Positions 1-7,176 of a stretch of DNA of 64,000 nt are shown here, one piece after another (within the stretch, counting starts at the first letter, position 1; each line of letters opens with the position of its first letter). Source of the DNA: a virus. Position numbers and translations under genes: made by a program. The notes under the pieces are model-generated. The model was not told where the DNA came from, did no database searches, and worked only from the letters and a program-made list of their open reading frames with translations. The stretch is taken from positions 1-64,000 of the IMG/VR virus record IMGVR_UViG_3300033153_006701; one strand, written 5' to 3'.

Positions 1-247
1 TGTTAGCCTGAGTAGCAAGCTCTTCTCCCATAGTGATTCCCATGTCCCATGTACTGTGAAGTACAGAGACCGCAGTGTTCTTCATACGCTCATGAAGCCA
101 ATGAATCTTCTCCAAAGTCTTGTCCTCTGAAGCAGGGTCACAGTTCACAATTACATGGTCGCACAACTTAGCCAGGCTATAGATACATTGACGCCAGGGA
201 TACTTAAGCTTGTCCCCGTTGCGAACCAATGTGACGCCTGTTAGCAC
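1..247 (-). CDS. Glycosyltransferase family 2-like protein, N-terminal part (runs off the left edge)
   Basis: The frame opens at a GTG at 247 and stays open to the window edge, giving 82 residues. An AAGGAG ribosome site lies just upstream, inside the end of the previous gene. The start reads MLTGVTLVRNGDKLKYPW, followed by an acidic stretch after VIVNCDP, and later STWDMG. This is the layout of GT-A fold glycosyltransferases that begin with a 'TxVRNg...YPwxxSIxSl...cD' pattern and carry a WD near residue 70. The partner sugar is unknown. It is the last visible gene of the carbohydrate cluster and follows the broken GT2 gene with a 7-base overlap. Only the nucleotide-binding half can be seen, so a GT-A fold is likely but the specific family is uncertain. 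Confidence 0.6.
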   Translation of the reverse strand, partial: MLTGVTLVRNGDKLKYPWRQCIYSLAKLCDHVIVNCDPASEDKTLEKIHWLHERMKNTAVSVLHSTWDMGITMGEELATQAN

Positions 248-417
248 TCCTTGCCTCCCTCTATAGTGACACCAGCTTCCTTAGCGAGCCTGGCATATAG
301 TGCCTGGCGAGTAGCAAGCTTCTCGAATGACTTGAAGACATCATGATAATGATGGATGATAGCGCCTTCCTGTACTCGAGTAACCTCTCCTCCATGAAAA
401 TACTCACCAAACAAAGT
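241..417 (-). pseudogene. C-terminal remainder of the GT2 gene in a shifted frame
   Basis: The frame opens just after a TAG at 420-418 and ends at a TAA at 243-241. It encodes about 58 residues that look like the missing end of the glycosyltransferase upstream: a GEYFHGG stretch, then HHYHDVFKSFEKL, RQALYARLAKEAGV and TIEGG. Small GT2 enzymes of this class typically end with a VHE-like turn, an HY motif and a Lys-Ser-rich helix in this order. The frame is joined to the 404-835 frame by removing one T from the GTTT run near 409-412, which restores DFVGEYFHGG. It could be translated alone from a TTG at 414, but no ribosome site was seen there. It is either a natural frameshift, a switch in a T run, or a sequence error. 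Confidence 0.6.
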
Positions 418-835
418 CTAGGCGATTCTGAAAGAACCTAACCTGTAGATCTGGGTATGCGTCTACCTCAGTCTGCTTCTTTCTCTCGATATCTAGCCAC
501 CTCATGCGAGGGAAAGAGTAGGCTTCCTTGTTCTCTCGCATAAGAGCAACCATTCTCTGTTGGGTAGACTCGAGACCCTCATCAGCATCAATCATCAGGA
601 CCCAGGGAGACCTTGCTAGATGAGCTGTCAGCGTCCTCATGGAGGCGAAGTCTGTGAGCCCGGCTCGGTAGACTCTGGCCCCAAGACTCTTTGCTAAGGC
701 TACTGTGTCATCTGTAGACCCAGCATCAACAACAACCCATTCTTGGAGAAGGGGACCCAGGGAATGCATAACCGAGTTGTACATATGCTCCAGACAGTTC
801 TCTTCGTCCTTAACGAACGTACATAGACTGATCAT
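404..835 (-). CDS. Glycosyltransferase family 2 (GT-A fold), truncated by a frameshift
   Basis: This 143-residue frame starts at ATG 835, overlapping the TAA of the methyltransferase gene by one base. It has the GT2 hallmarks: MISLCTFVKDEE at the N terminus, the nucleotide-binding VVDAGSTDDT (residues 35-44) and the metal-binding DAD at 83-85 within WVLMIDADE. The family transfers a sugar from a nucleotide donor. Relatives of the short type run to about 200-250 residues, whereas this frame stops soon after RFFQNRLDFVW. The rest of the domain continues in another frame (241-417). The catalytic core is present but the acceptor-side C terminus is lost unless the shift is corrected. It belongs to the glycan cluster with the GT4, GT9 and methyltransferase genes. 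Confidence 0.8.
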   Translation of the reverse strand: MISLCTFVKDEENCLEHMYNSVMHSLGPLLQEWVVVDAGSTDDTVALAKSLGARVYRAGLTDFASMRTLTAHLARSPWVLMIDADEGLESTQQRMVALMRENKEAYSFPRMRWLDIERKKQTEVDAYPDLQVRFFQNRLDFVW

Positions 836-1398
836 TATTTCTTCGCCACTACAGTAATGTTATGAGAGTCGTCCTCGGTAACTACCTGGACAATCTCTCG
901 GCAGCCACAGCCCAGCACAAGGCCTTCTAGCAAACCTGCAGTGAACCCAGCCATATGATAGTTGAGACCATAGTCCTGTCCTCCATAGAGGAGCCTTGAT
1001 GCCTCGAAGGCTGGAAGCTCTTTGTCCAACAGAGCCTTAGCTATCTTTGCCATGTCAGGGACACGTACAATGAACTCTCCCTCCGGCTTCAATAGCCGGA
1101 TCCACTCACTGAGAACCTTCTTGGTATGATGATAAGAGAAGTGCTCGAGTACATCATAAGCTAAGATCTGCTCAGCTACATTGCTAGGAAAGAACGGCAT
1201 GTTACGAACATCTGCTCGCAGAGTTAATCCATCCCATGGAACAAGATCAATGTTGACATAACCCTCTCTAATGTCTTCTCCACATCCTAGATTGAGCTTA
1301 GGGTTCTCCTTGTAGAAGTCCATCAAGCCCTCGAAGCTATCCTGTGGAATAGGTTGCTCGGTAAAATCAAACAATACTTCTGGTTCTTCTTCAGACAT
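835..1398 (-). CDS. SAM-dependent methyltransferase (class I)
   Basis: This is a 187-residue class I (Rossmann-like) methyltransferase. Motif I is KLNLGCGED (residues 34-42), the acidic residue ending strand 2 is D51 in YVNIDLVPW, and the post-motif region DVLEHF (82-87) precedes LLKPEGEFIVRVPD. This matches the short methyltransferases often found in surface-glycan gene clusters. The N terminus carries about 30 extra residues. The start ATG at 1398 has AAGGTG a few bases upstream, and the stop overlaps the GT2 start (TAATG). From the neighbourhood, I infer that it methylates a sugar or a glycan end, possibly to cap a chain; the sequence itself does not show the substrate. Confidence 0.8.
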   Translation of the reverse strand: MSEEEPEVLFDFTEQPIPQDSFEGLMDFYKENPKLNLGCGEDIREGYVNIDLVPWDGLTLRADVRNMPFFPSNVAEQILAYDVLEHFSYHHTKKVLSEWIRLLKPEGEFIVRVPDMAKIAKALLDKELPAFEASRLLYGGQDYGLNYHMAGFTAGLLEGLVLGCGCREIVQVVTEDDSHNITVVAKK

Positions 1399-1399
1399 G

Positions 1400-2518
1400 T
1401 TACACCTTTATTCCTTCCAATCTGGCTTTCATTGCTTCGCCGATCTTCTTCCAAGAGAAATTCTGTTCGACAAAAGCTTTTCCTAATGACCCAGCAGCCC
1501 ATGCTGCGCCCTGGTTCTCGAATACAAACCTCATCTGTTTACGTGCGTCTAATAGACTTGGCTCAGCCCAGGTCATTTCTCCCGTATACATTGGCCAAGG
1601 CATTCCCCAGACAGGGGCCTTGGTATACTTGACTGGGTAAGCCTGTCCTACTTGAATGAATTCATCGCTCCCGCTATACCCAGTAGCTATAACTGGATTT
1701 GCCTCTGCCATTGCCTCTACCATAGGAATACCAAATCCCTCACATTTATGCAAAGAGACATAACAGTCTCCCTGGATATGCAGGCAGCGGATCTGTCCTC
1801 TTGAGAGAAGGCTAGAGATGAGCAGAATCTTTGGGAAGCTAGGAAGATGTAGACTATCTTTGATCTGTTTTACCTGTCTTCGGATGACAGCTATATCTTC
1901 TTCCATACCTGGATTCAAGCAATAGCTTTTCATGACCAGGCGGACCTTCTCCTCTGCTTTGAACTCTGTCAAGAATGCTCTCAGAAGAGCAGCAGGATTC
2001 TTCCTCTCTAGCCACTGGAAGATAGAATAGAAGGTAAACTCTCCTTCTTCAGCAGGTTCAAGCACGGGATTTTTTGATACCTCTTCCTCTTGGTTGAAGT
2101 TGAAAGTATGAGGGAAACAGTGGATAGGAATTGTGATACCAGAATCCTTGAACACCTTCACATTGTACTGACTAGGGACCCAGACTTCATCCAGGGTGTT
2201 GATCTTAGTAACCCAGTCCCGTGGGAGCTGATCCGTTTCCCACGCAGCATAGCCAATATTGTATCTGCCAGGCTTTACCAACTGTGAGTAGTTAGGAGGG
2301 GTAGCATGGAGAATGAAGATCTTGTCACCAATGCGAGCCTTCTGGAGCTTAGTGATGAGTTTTCCCATCTCTCCAAGAGCTGGTCTCTTTTGTTCAAAAC
2401 TAATGGGAGCCACGTTCAGGTCTACTCCTGCTAGGTACAGTGCTGCGATGTTGTTCCTTGCCGCTTCTGCATAGCCAGACCCATCTAGACAGGCTCCTAC
2501 GTATGTTACTTGTACCAT
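1400..2518 (-). CDS. Glycosyltransferase family 4 (GT-B fold), first copy
   Basis: This is a 372-residue GT-B fold enzyme. The N-terminal domain has the acceptor-side loop DGSGYAEAARN (residues 12-22) seen in retaining GT4 enzymes. The C-terminal nucleotide-sugar domain carries CEGFGIPMVEAMA (about residues 257-270), the classic EX7E-type motif, followed by NPVIATGYSGSDEF. The central FYSIFQWLERKNP stretch is typical of GT4 proteins acting on glycans. The start is ATG 2518, overlapping the upstream stop as TAATG. It sits next to a second GT4 of the same general class (2518-3777), which suggests that two different sugar transfers occur in sequence. Donor and acceptor are unknown. The fold is near certain; the role in a phage glycan is inferred. 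Confidence 0.85.
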   Translation of the reverse strand: MVQVTYVGACLDGSGYAEAARNNIAALYLAGVDLNVAPISFEQKRPALGEMGKLITKLQKARIGDKIFILHATPPNYSQLVKPGRYNIGYAAWETDQLPRDWVTKINTLDEVWVPSQYNVKVFKDSGITIPIHCFPHTFNFNQEEEVSKNPVLEPAEEGEFTFYSIFQWLERKNPAALLRAFLTEFKAEEKVRLVMKSYCLNPGMEEDIAVIRRQVKQIKDSLHLPSFPKILLISSLLSRGQIRCLHIQGDCYVSLHKCEGFGIPMVEAMAEANPVIATGYSGSDEFIQVGQAYPVKYTKAPVWGMPWPMYTGEMTWAEPSLLDARKQMRFVFENQGAAWAAGSLGKAFVEQNFSWKKIGEAMKARLEGIKV

Positions 2519-3777
2519 TACTGTCCTCCCCTTAGCTGCATTGAAGGTAACCTAGGAGTCTCTCTCTTCATTGTGACTCGAGCAAAGAGATCGACCCATG
2601 CCTTTGTGACAGCTCTCCAGTCGTGCTGGATAGCCCAGCTACGTGCTAGGCGGGCTTTTTCGTTACCGTACTTGGGTCCAGCCATAAAAGCTTTCGTCAT
2701 CTGCTCAACGATCTCTGGAAGTAGTCCCTTTGGTCTGTACCCAGAGTTGTCTATCCAAATCTGATCTTTGCACTCATACATGTACCCTCTCTCACTGTCT
2801 TCCCCAAGCTGCTGAGGCATAGAGGTGTTTCTGGGAGCTACTACTGGGACACCTGCGGCCATAGCCTCTGTTACGGTTAGCCCCCACCCTTCTCCTAGGT
2901 GAGTGGTGAGGAAAACATCTGCCATGTTATACAGCATGTTCAGCTTCTTAGAAGAGATAGGTTGCGCGGGGTTATACCCTACTGGGTAGATGATGTCTTC
3001 GCTCTTAGAGAGGCCAAGGGACCCTATTGCCTTCAGCATATCTCCACCCTGGTCTGTGACTGCAGAGTGGAGATACATCTTGGCAGTTGGAAAGCGTTCT
3101 TTGAACTTCTTGAAAGCTAGGAAAGAGTAGGGAAGCTGCTTCCTAGTAGAGTTACGATTCACATTAATGATGACCGGAGTCCCCTCTTCAACTCCAAGAA
3201 AAGTCTTTCTAACTTCATCGTTCTTCTCTTTAGATCTGGGAGTATAGATCGCACTATCTACCCCATGAGGAATCTCTAGGAGAACCTTCTCGAGATCTGG
3301 GAAGGTATGGAGCGTTCGCTCCTTCCCATGCTTGGTATAGCAGACCGGGATATCAACGGCTCTCAAAAAGCGGGAAGCCTCGGTGGGAACATTACAGTCG
3401 ACCGGGTAGTAGTAGATAAAGGTTGGGGGCTTGTGCCCCTTCTTCTTACACTCGTTCTTGAACTTCACCAACTCGTCTGCGACAGCGTCAGTCACATAGA
3501 GATCATTACAGACCCAGACAATATCATATGGCTGTTCGTACAGAGTCTTGATGAACATCTTCATCCCGTGTGGATCACGGGGGTCCATTAGTTTAGCTGG
3601 CTGCATGAGCCAGGGAACTACATTACGGTCGATGAAGCTTCCGTGAAAGTTAATGGCAAGATGATGGATGTCGTAGAGTCCCGTTGCGTGCAGAGCCCCT
3701 ACAACATGCTTGCTCACGATACCAAAGCCTGTTCCAGCAATCGCAGAATCAGACCAGCATAATACTTTACGTTTCAT
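2518..3777 (-). CDS. Glycosyltransferase family 4 (GT-B fold), second copy
   Basis: This is a 419-residue retaining GT4-type glycosyltransferase. The N terminus, VLCWSDSAIAGTGFG, provides the Gly-rich acceptor loop. The C-terminal domain has the donor-binding loop GEGWGLTVTEAMAAG (about residues 294-308) with both glutamates of the EX7E motif, followed by VPVVAPRNTSMPQQLG. The middle (VIINVNRNSTRKQLPYSF) is the usual entry strand of the second Rossmann domain. ATG 3777 lies one base before the TAA of the GT9 gene at 3778. It differs clearly in sequence from the GT4 at 1400-2518, so these are not recent duplicates. It probably acts in the cytoplasm on the same glycan as its neighbours. Confidence 0.87.
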   Translation of the reverse strand: MKRKVLCWSDSAIAGTGFGIVSKHVVGALHATGLYDIHHLAINFHGSFIDRNVVPWLMQPAKLMDPRDPHGMKMFIKTLYEQPYDIVWVCNDLYVTDAVADELVKFKNECKKKGHKPPTFIYYYPVDCNVPTEASRFLRAVDIPVCYTKHGKERTLHTFPDLEKVLLEIPHGVDSAIYTPRSKEKNDEVRKTFLGVEEGTPVIINVNRNSTRKQLPYSFLAFKKFKERFPTAKMYLHSAVTDQGGDMLKAIGSLGLSKSEDIIYPVGYNPAQPISSKKLNMLYNMADVFLTTHLGEGWGLTVTEAMAAGVPVVAPRNTSMPQQLGEDSERGYMYECKDQIWIDNSGYRPKGLLPEIVEQMTKAFMAGPKYGNEKARLARSWAIQHDWRAVTKAWVDLFARVTMKRETPRLPSMQLRGGQ

Positions 3778-5739
3778 TTAGACCTCTTCTATCCTTAGTC
3801 TTTGATTGCCTGTTCTTTCCAGGTGATCGATACATGAGTTAACAACCTCTGACGGCTGAATGATCTTCCAGCAGAGCTCACCAATGCTACAGCCCTTGTA
3901 CCAGCAATCCCAGGTTCCCATATTTTGTATACAGAATGTAGTACTATTTTCGACCGTAATATCATATACATACTCATCCCGACGATCGGAAAGCTCAATC
4001 TTTTTGATTGGAACATATAGATAATCTTCATCAACTATGTGTCTACTCCACGTCGCCTGTTGATTAGGAATATATACTCTGTAGATGATTGCATCCTGCT
4101 TGTAATTAGTATGATGTTTTCTCTTGTATATCCGAGACCAGATACCAAACCTAGTCAGTAGCTCTTGAGTTCCATAAGCCATCAGACGAGAAGCTGTACT
4201 CAGAACTTTATTATCCTTATCTTGATAACCGTCTCCTTGTAGATAGCCAGTAATAAAACTTTCAATCGCAATATCACTAGCATTCCATAGAAGAAAAGGA
4301 ATCTCCTTTTGGACCGCTCTTCTTTTTCCAAAGAAAGTATCTATATACTCAACAAGAGGCTGCGAATAAATTTCCACCCTAGTAGAATTGTCCTTAGTAG
4401 ACGGATAGACTCCAACTGTTGCCGAATATTTGGAGCGACCAAAGCCTCTTAGGGTCTCAATAATCTGTTCTTCATGTGAGCCTACAGTAAAGACAACGGA
4501 CTTACGATCTGGCCGTAGATGACCCTCCGCTGCATAAAGTCCCAACACTTGATATGTAAGCAGATCAACCTCTGGAAGAATAGGATCTGCCTTGTTCCGA
4601 GGAACACACAAGAAATCATTATCGGTTAACTCTTCTGCTGGAATCCATTCTCTGTTCGCAGTAAAGTTTTTTCTACGAAAGGCCGATGATGAGCCCTTAA
4701 CGGCAAGCATTTTATGGTCCTGTGTCACAGTAATTGGCTCGTTTGAGCCAAAATATTCTATGTCATAGAGCTTTCTACCTTTGCGTAAATTCTTATGAAC
4801 CTTAGTAATTTTGTTCCAATTGGAGTCGGTTGTTTTAACAGTTTGCCCGACTTCTAGATCCTGGATTTCTCGGTATCCACTTGCTGTTAAAACTAAGCTC
4901 TCCTTAACTACACAAGGACACGGGTTGTACTGGTCACCTTTCCAAACAGCTACAGCCTTGTTGTAGTGGTTGATACGGGCAGCAGGATGTGTAGGACCAA
5001 AGTAAGATACTGTGGGGATACCAAGAGCCCCTGCAATATGGAGAAGGGACGAGTCAGGGCAGAGGACCAGATCACATGCAGCAGTGATAGCAGCTATCTC
5101 CCGAACCTTCTTGTCCTTTAAGAGAAGACCTCCAGGAAGGTTATCCCACATGACATTGCTTTGCCAGTCACTCTGGTGGGTAAAGATAATTGGTTTTGCT
5201 TTGATTCGCTGACCTAACATGACCAAGATCTCTTTGAGCTTTCTATGGTCAAATGATCTGATCTTATTACTGGCAAATGGCTGTACTGCGATCTTGGGAT
5301 AGAAATGATATTGTCTGACTACATCCCGTCCTTCTTCTAGCTCCCCTTTCGTCAGATAGATGTGAGGAACAGAGTCTTCTAGTTTGACACCAGCTGCATT
5401 AGCAAACAGATCAATACGATTGATTGGAGGGTTCCCGTGAACCTCATACTCTGTGCACGGACAATGCAGGTCTAAGACTGCATCAAACTGATCTCTGACT
5501 AAATGGTTCTTGTCTACGAACCCGTTGATGTCTGGGTTAAACATAAGAATATCAACTAGAGCTCCGCCAAGATAGCGTGTATCTGTGGCTACTATGATCT
5601 GACCATCAGGGAACTCTTTCTTGAGGGCTCTGATAGTAGGGGTCAGCATAATCACATCACCGATACCCTGACCACGGATCACACAGATCTTAGGGGCACC
5701 GGTAGAGATCAGTCTGCGAAGACGGTCTAAAATTTTCAA
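3778..5739 (-). CDS. GT9 heptosyltransferase-like glycosyltransferase interrupted by an intein
   Basis: This is a 653-residue precursor. Residues 1-275 and 612-653 together form a 317-residue GT9-type (ADP-heptose:LPS heptosyltransferase-like) protein. The N-terminal Rossmann strand is KICVIRGQGIGDVIMLTPT (18-36). The donor-domain motif is CPDSSLLHIAGALGIPTV (227-244), followed by YFGPTHP. Residues 276-611 are an intein with a homing endonuclease (separate entry). Joining the flanks gives NPCP-CWYKGC, restoring a Cys-rich segment that GT9 relatives often have near the end, which supports the chosen borders. The start is a TTG at 5739 with AAAGGA seven bases upstream, and no ATG fits better. 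Activity of the enzyme would depend on splicing. It heads the glycosyltransferase series. Confidence 0.87.
   Translation of the reverse strand: MKILDRLRRLISTGAPKICVIRGQGIGDVIMLTPTIRALKKEFPDGQIIVATDTRYLGGALVDILMFNPDINGFVDKNHLVRDQFDAVLDLHCPCTEYEVHGNPPINRIDLFANAAGVKLEDSVPHIYLTKGELEEGRDVVRQYHFYPKIAVQPFASNKIRSFDHRKLKEILVMLGQRIKAKPIIFTHQSDWQSNVMWDNLPGGLLLKDKKVREIAAITAACDLVLCPDSSLLHIAGALGIPTVSYFGPTHPAARINHYNKAVAVWKGDQYNPCPCVVKESLVLTASGYREIQDLEVGQTVKTTDSNWNKITKVHKNLRKGRKLYDIEYFGSNEPITVTQDHKMLAVKGSSSAFRRKNFTANREWIPAEELTDNDFLCVPRNKADPILPEVDLLTYQVLGLYAAEGHLRPDRKSVVFTVGSHEEQIIETLRGFGRSKYSATVGVYPSTKDNSTRVEIYSQPLVEYIDTFFGKRRAVQKEIPFLLWNASDIAIESFITGYLQGDGYQDKDNKVLSTASRLMAYGTQELLTRFGIWSRIYKRKHHTNYKQDAIIYRVYIPNQQATWSRHIVDEDYLYVPIKKIELSDRRDEYVYDITVENSTTFCIQNMGTWDCWYKGCSIGELCWKIIQPSEVVNSCIDHLERTGNQRLRIEEV
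3907..4914 (-). mobile_element. Intein with LAGLIDADG homing endonuclease inside the GT9 gene
   Basis: This is an in-frame 336-residue intein (precursor residues 276-611). The N-terminal splicing block starts at Cys276: CVVKESLVLTASGYREI. The block with the conserved Thr-x-x-His is ITVTQDHKMLA (336-346). A two-motif LAGLIDADG endonuclease lies in the middle: VLGLYAAEGHL (398-408) and FITGYLQGDGY (495-505), each keeping an acidic residue. Block F is YVYDITVENSTTF (590-602), and the C-terminal junction is GTWD followed by Cys612. Two features are unusual: the last intein residue is Asp (codon GAT), not Asn, and the penultimate residue is Trp, not His. The segment looks richer in A and T than its flanks and lacks the CTCGAG word common elsewhere. 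It is probably a mobile intein; splicing efficiency is uncertain. Confidence 0.88.
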
Positions 5740-5752
5740 GGTGGGTCCTTTC

Positions 5753-6751
5753 TTACATATTCGAGGCTAGTAAACAGCCACGGGCTACAGCGCGCAATGG
5801 ATCGCTAGCATAGCGAACCTCAGATACTGCCAGAGGAAAATCTCCTCTAGCTAGCCGAGCTCTGAAGGCATCCAAGAATCCCTTTGCTCTTGAAGATCCT
5901 CCACTAACTACTACAGGAATAGCTTTTGAGAACTTAGGAAGATCCTTACTATCCTGTAGCCTCACGGCCAACCAGCTAACAGTATAGTCAATGAGACGAA
6001 GGTAGTATGCAGACACAGCAGATAGGATCGGATTCTCATTGTCCTCCCCTACTACAAAGTCTCCATTCTCCTTCTCTACCTGAACAATACTGTCCTCTTG
6101 GGCAGTAGACACTGCAGCCATGCGATCGATCCAGTCCCCACTACGTGTAGTAGAGAACTTAATGACCGCCTCACCAGAAGACATGACGCACACGTTGACC
6201 ATGCCAGCACCAAACGACAGAGTGATACCTGTGTAATCACTATCCTCGAGCTCTGAATAGCAGATAGCTTCTGCTTCATTCAAGGGCCGAGGCTGCCACC
6301 CAAACTCTTCCAAGTCTTTCTTGAGAGCGTCCTCATGGAATCCAGTATCGAAGTGTTCTCCGTCTTGGTCCACAGGAGGTGCTGGGATAGAGTAGACGAG
6401 TATGTCTCCCTTCTTCTTAGGCTTGCCTACCAATTTCTGTAAGATGAACTTGAGCACACGGCGCGCGTCTGGTTCACGGGGAGAAAGAACTCCACGGAAC
6501 AGGGGCCTGCGTGCTGACTGATGGCGCTCAATTGCTTTCTCGATGGCGTCAGCGCCTACTACTACAAAACTACCATCGGTGTCTTTGAAATACGAACGAT
6601 TAGCTAGGCCCTTCTCCATCATCTTAGCAGCGATGGGAGAAGCAGGGGTCATACGATAGAACGCATCCCTGAACTCAGTATACCTAACCTTGTCAGATGA
6701 CTCGGTTGCTTTGATAAGAAATGAGGTTCCTACATCGAGTCCTATTGGCAT
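5753..6751 (-). CDS. Actin/MreB/Hsp70-fold ATPase-like protein
   Basis: This 332-residue protein shows all five landmarks of the actin ATPase fold in order: phosphate-1 loop GLDVGTS (4-10), MreB-like RPLFRGVL (82-89), connect-1 LNEAEAICY (157-165), phosphate-2 region TLSFGAGMVNVCV (177-189), adenosine motif PVVVSGGSSRAKGF (279-292) and connect-2 DPLRAVARG (317-325). In phosphate-2 the usual Asp that coordinates Mg is replaced by Ser, and the Thr by Met. SGDWIDRMAA follows. Related proteins polymerise (MreB, ParM) or act as ATPases (Hsp70, PilM). Its place between baseplate-type genes and the glycan cluster, directly after a membrane protein (TAATG overlap), hints at a filament or membrane-anchored function during infection. 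Its actual role is unknown. Confidence 0.75.
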   Translation of the reverse strand: MPIGLDVGTSFLIKATESSDKVRYTEFRDAFYRMTPASPIAAKMMEKGLANRSYFKDTDGSFVVVGADAIEKAIERHQSARRPLFRGVLSPREPDARRVLKFILQKLVGKPKKKGDILVYSIPAPPVDQDGEHFDTGFHEDALKKDLEEFGWQPRPLNEAEAICYSELEDSDYTGITLSFGAGMVNVCVMSSGEAVIKFSTTRSGDWIDRMAAVSTAQEDSIVQVEKENGDFVVGEDNENPILSAVSAYYLRLIDYTVSWLAVRLQDSKDLPKFSKAIPVVVSGGSSRAKGFLDAFRARLARGDFPLAVSEVRYASDPLRAVARGCLLASNM

Positions 6752-7167
6752 TACTTACCCTTTCTTCTCCACAGGCTTGCCAACTTATCCTTCGACTTCT
6801 CGAGCTGCGCATCATCTGCTACTTTCTCTGTAACACTGTTTTCAATGTTGACAGATTCTGCAGTAGCATTGATCTGCATAGGGATGATCCTTTCGTCGAT
6901 CTCTACAGCTGGACGTTGTTCCTCTGGAGGCGTTTGATTTGAGCTATGATATCGAAGGTGACCAAGTTTGTCTAGGACTTCCTGTGACACTCTGGGCGCT
7001 AGTATCTTGGCGATGGCGTTTGCCAATTCCTCAATATTGATTGGACGCTGTGCAGCCTTCGTCTTTTTAGGCATAGCAAATGGCGCCTCCCCATGTTTCC
7101 AAAGTACCACTAGAGCTACTCCATAGCCCAAGGCTACTAGAATCGCTACAAGAACAACGATCCACAC
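6751..7167 (-). CDS. Single-pass membrane protein, unknown function
   Basis: This 138-residue protein has one clear N-terminal membrane segment (about residues 2-24, IVVLVAILVALGYGVALVVL). A Lys/Arg-rich stretch, KKTKAAQR, follows. The rest is hydrophilic, with an amphipathic helix around EELANAIAKIL, a Gln/Pro-rich linker and a basic tail LWRRKGK. The basic residues after the segment suggest the C-terminal part stays in the cytoplasm. The start is GTG 7167 with AAGGG upstream, and the stop overlaps the start of the actin-like gene, so the two are probably translated together. It could be a membrane anchor for that protein; this is inference from position. No family was recognised. Confidence 0.55.
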   Translation of the reverse strand: MWIVVLVAILVALGYGVALVVLWKHGEAPFAMPKKTKAAQRPINIEELANAIAKILAPRVSQEVLDKLGHLRYHSSNQTPPEEQRPAVEIDERIIPMQINATAESVNIENSVTEKVADDAQLEKSKDKLASLWRRKGK

Positions 7168-7176
7168 TGGATACCC

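Noticed and set aside
3795-4034. 79-residue minus-strand frame within the intein end
   Set aside because: It overlaps the intein C-terminal splicing blocks in another frame and has no ribosome site or domain.
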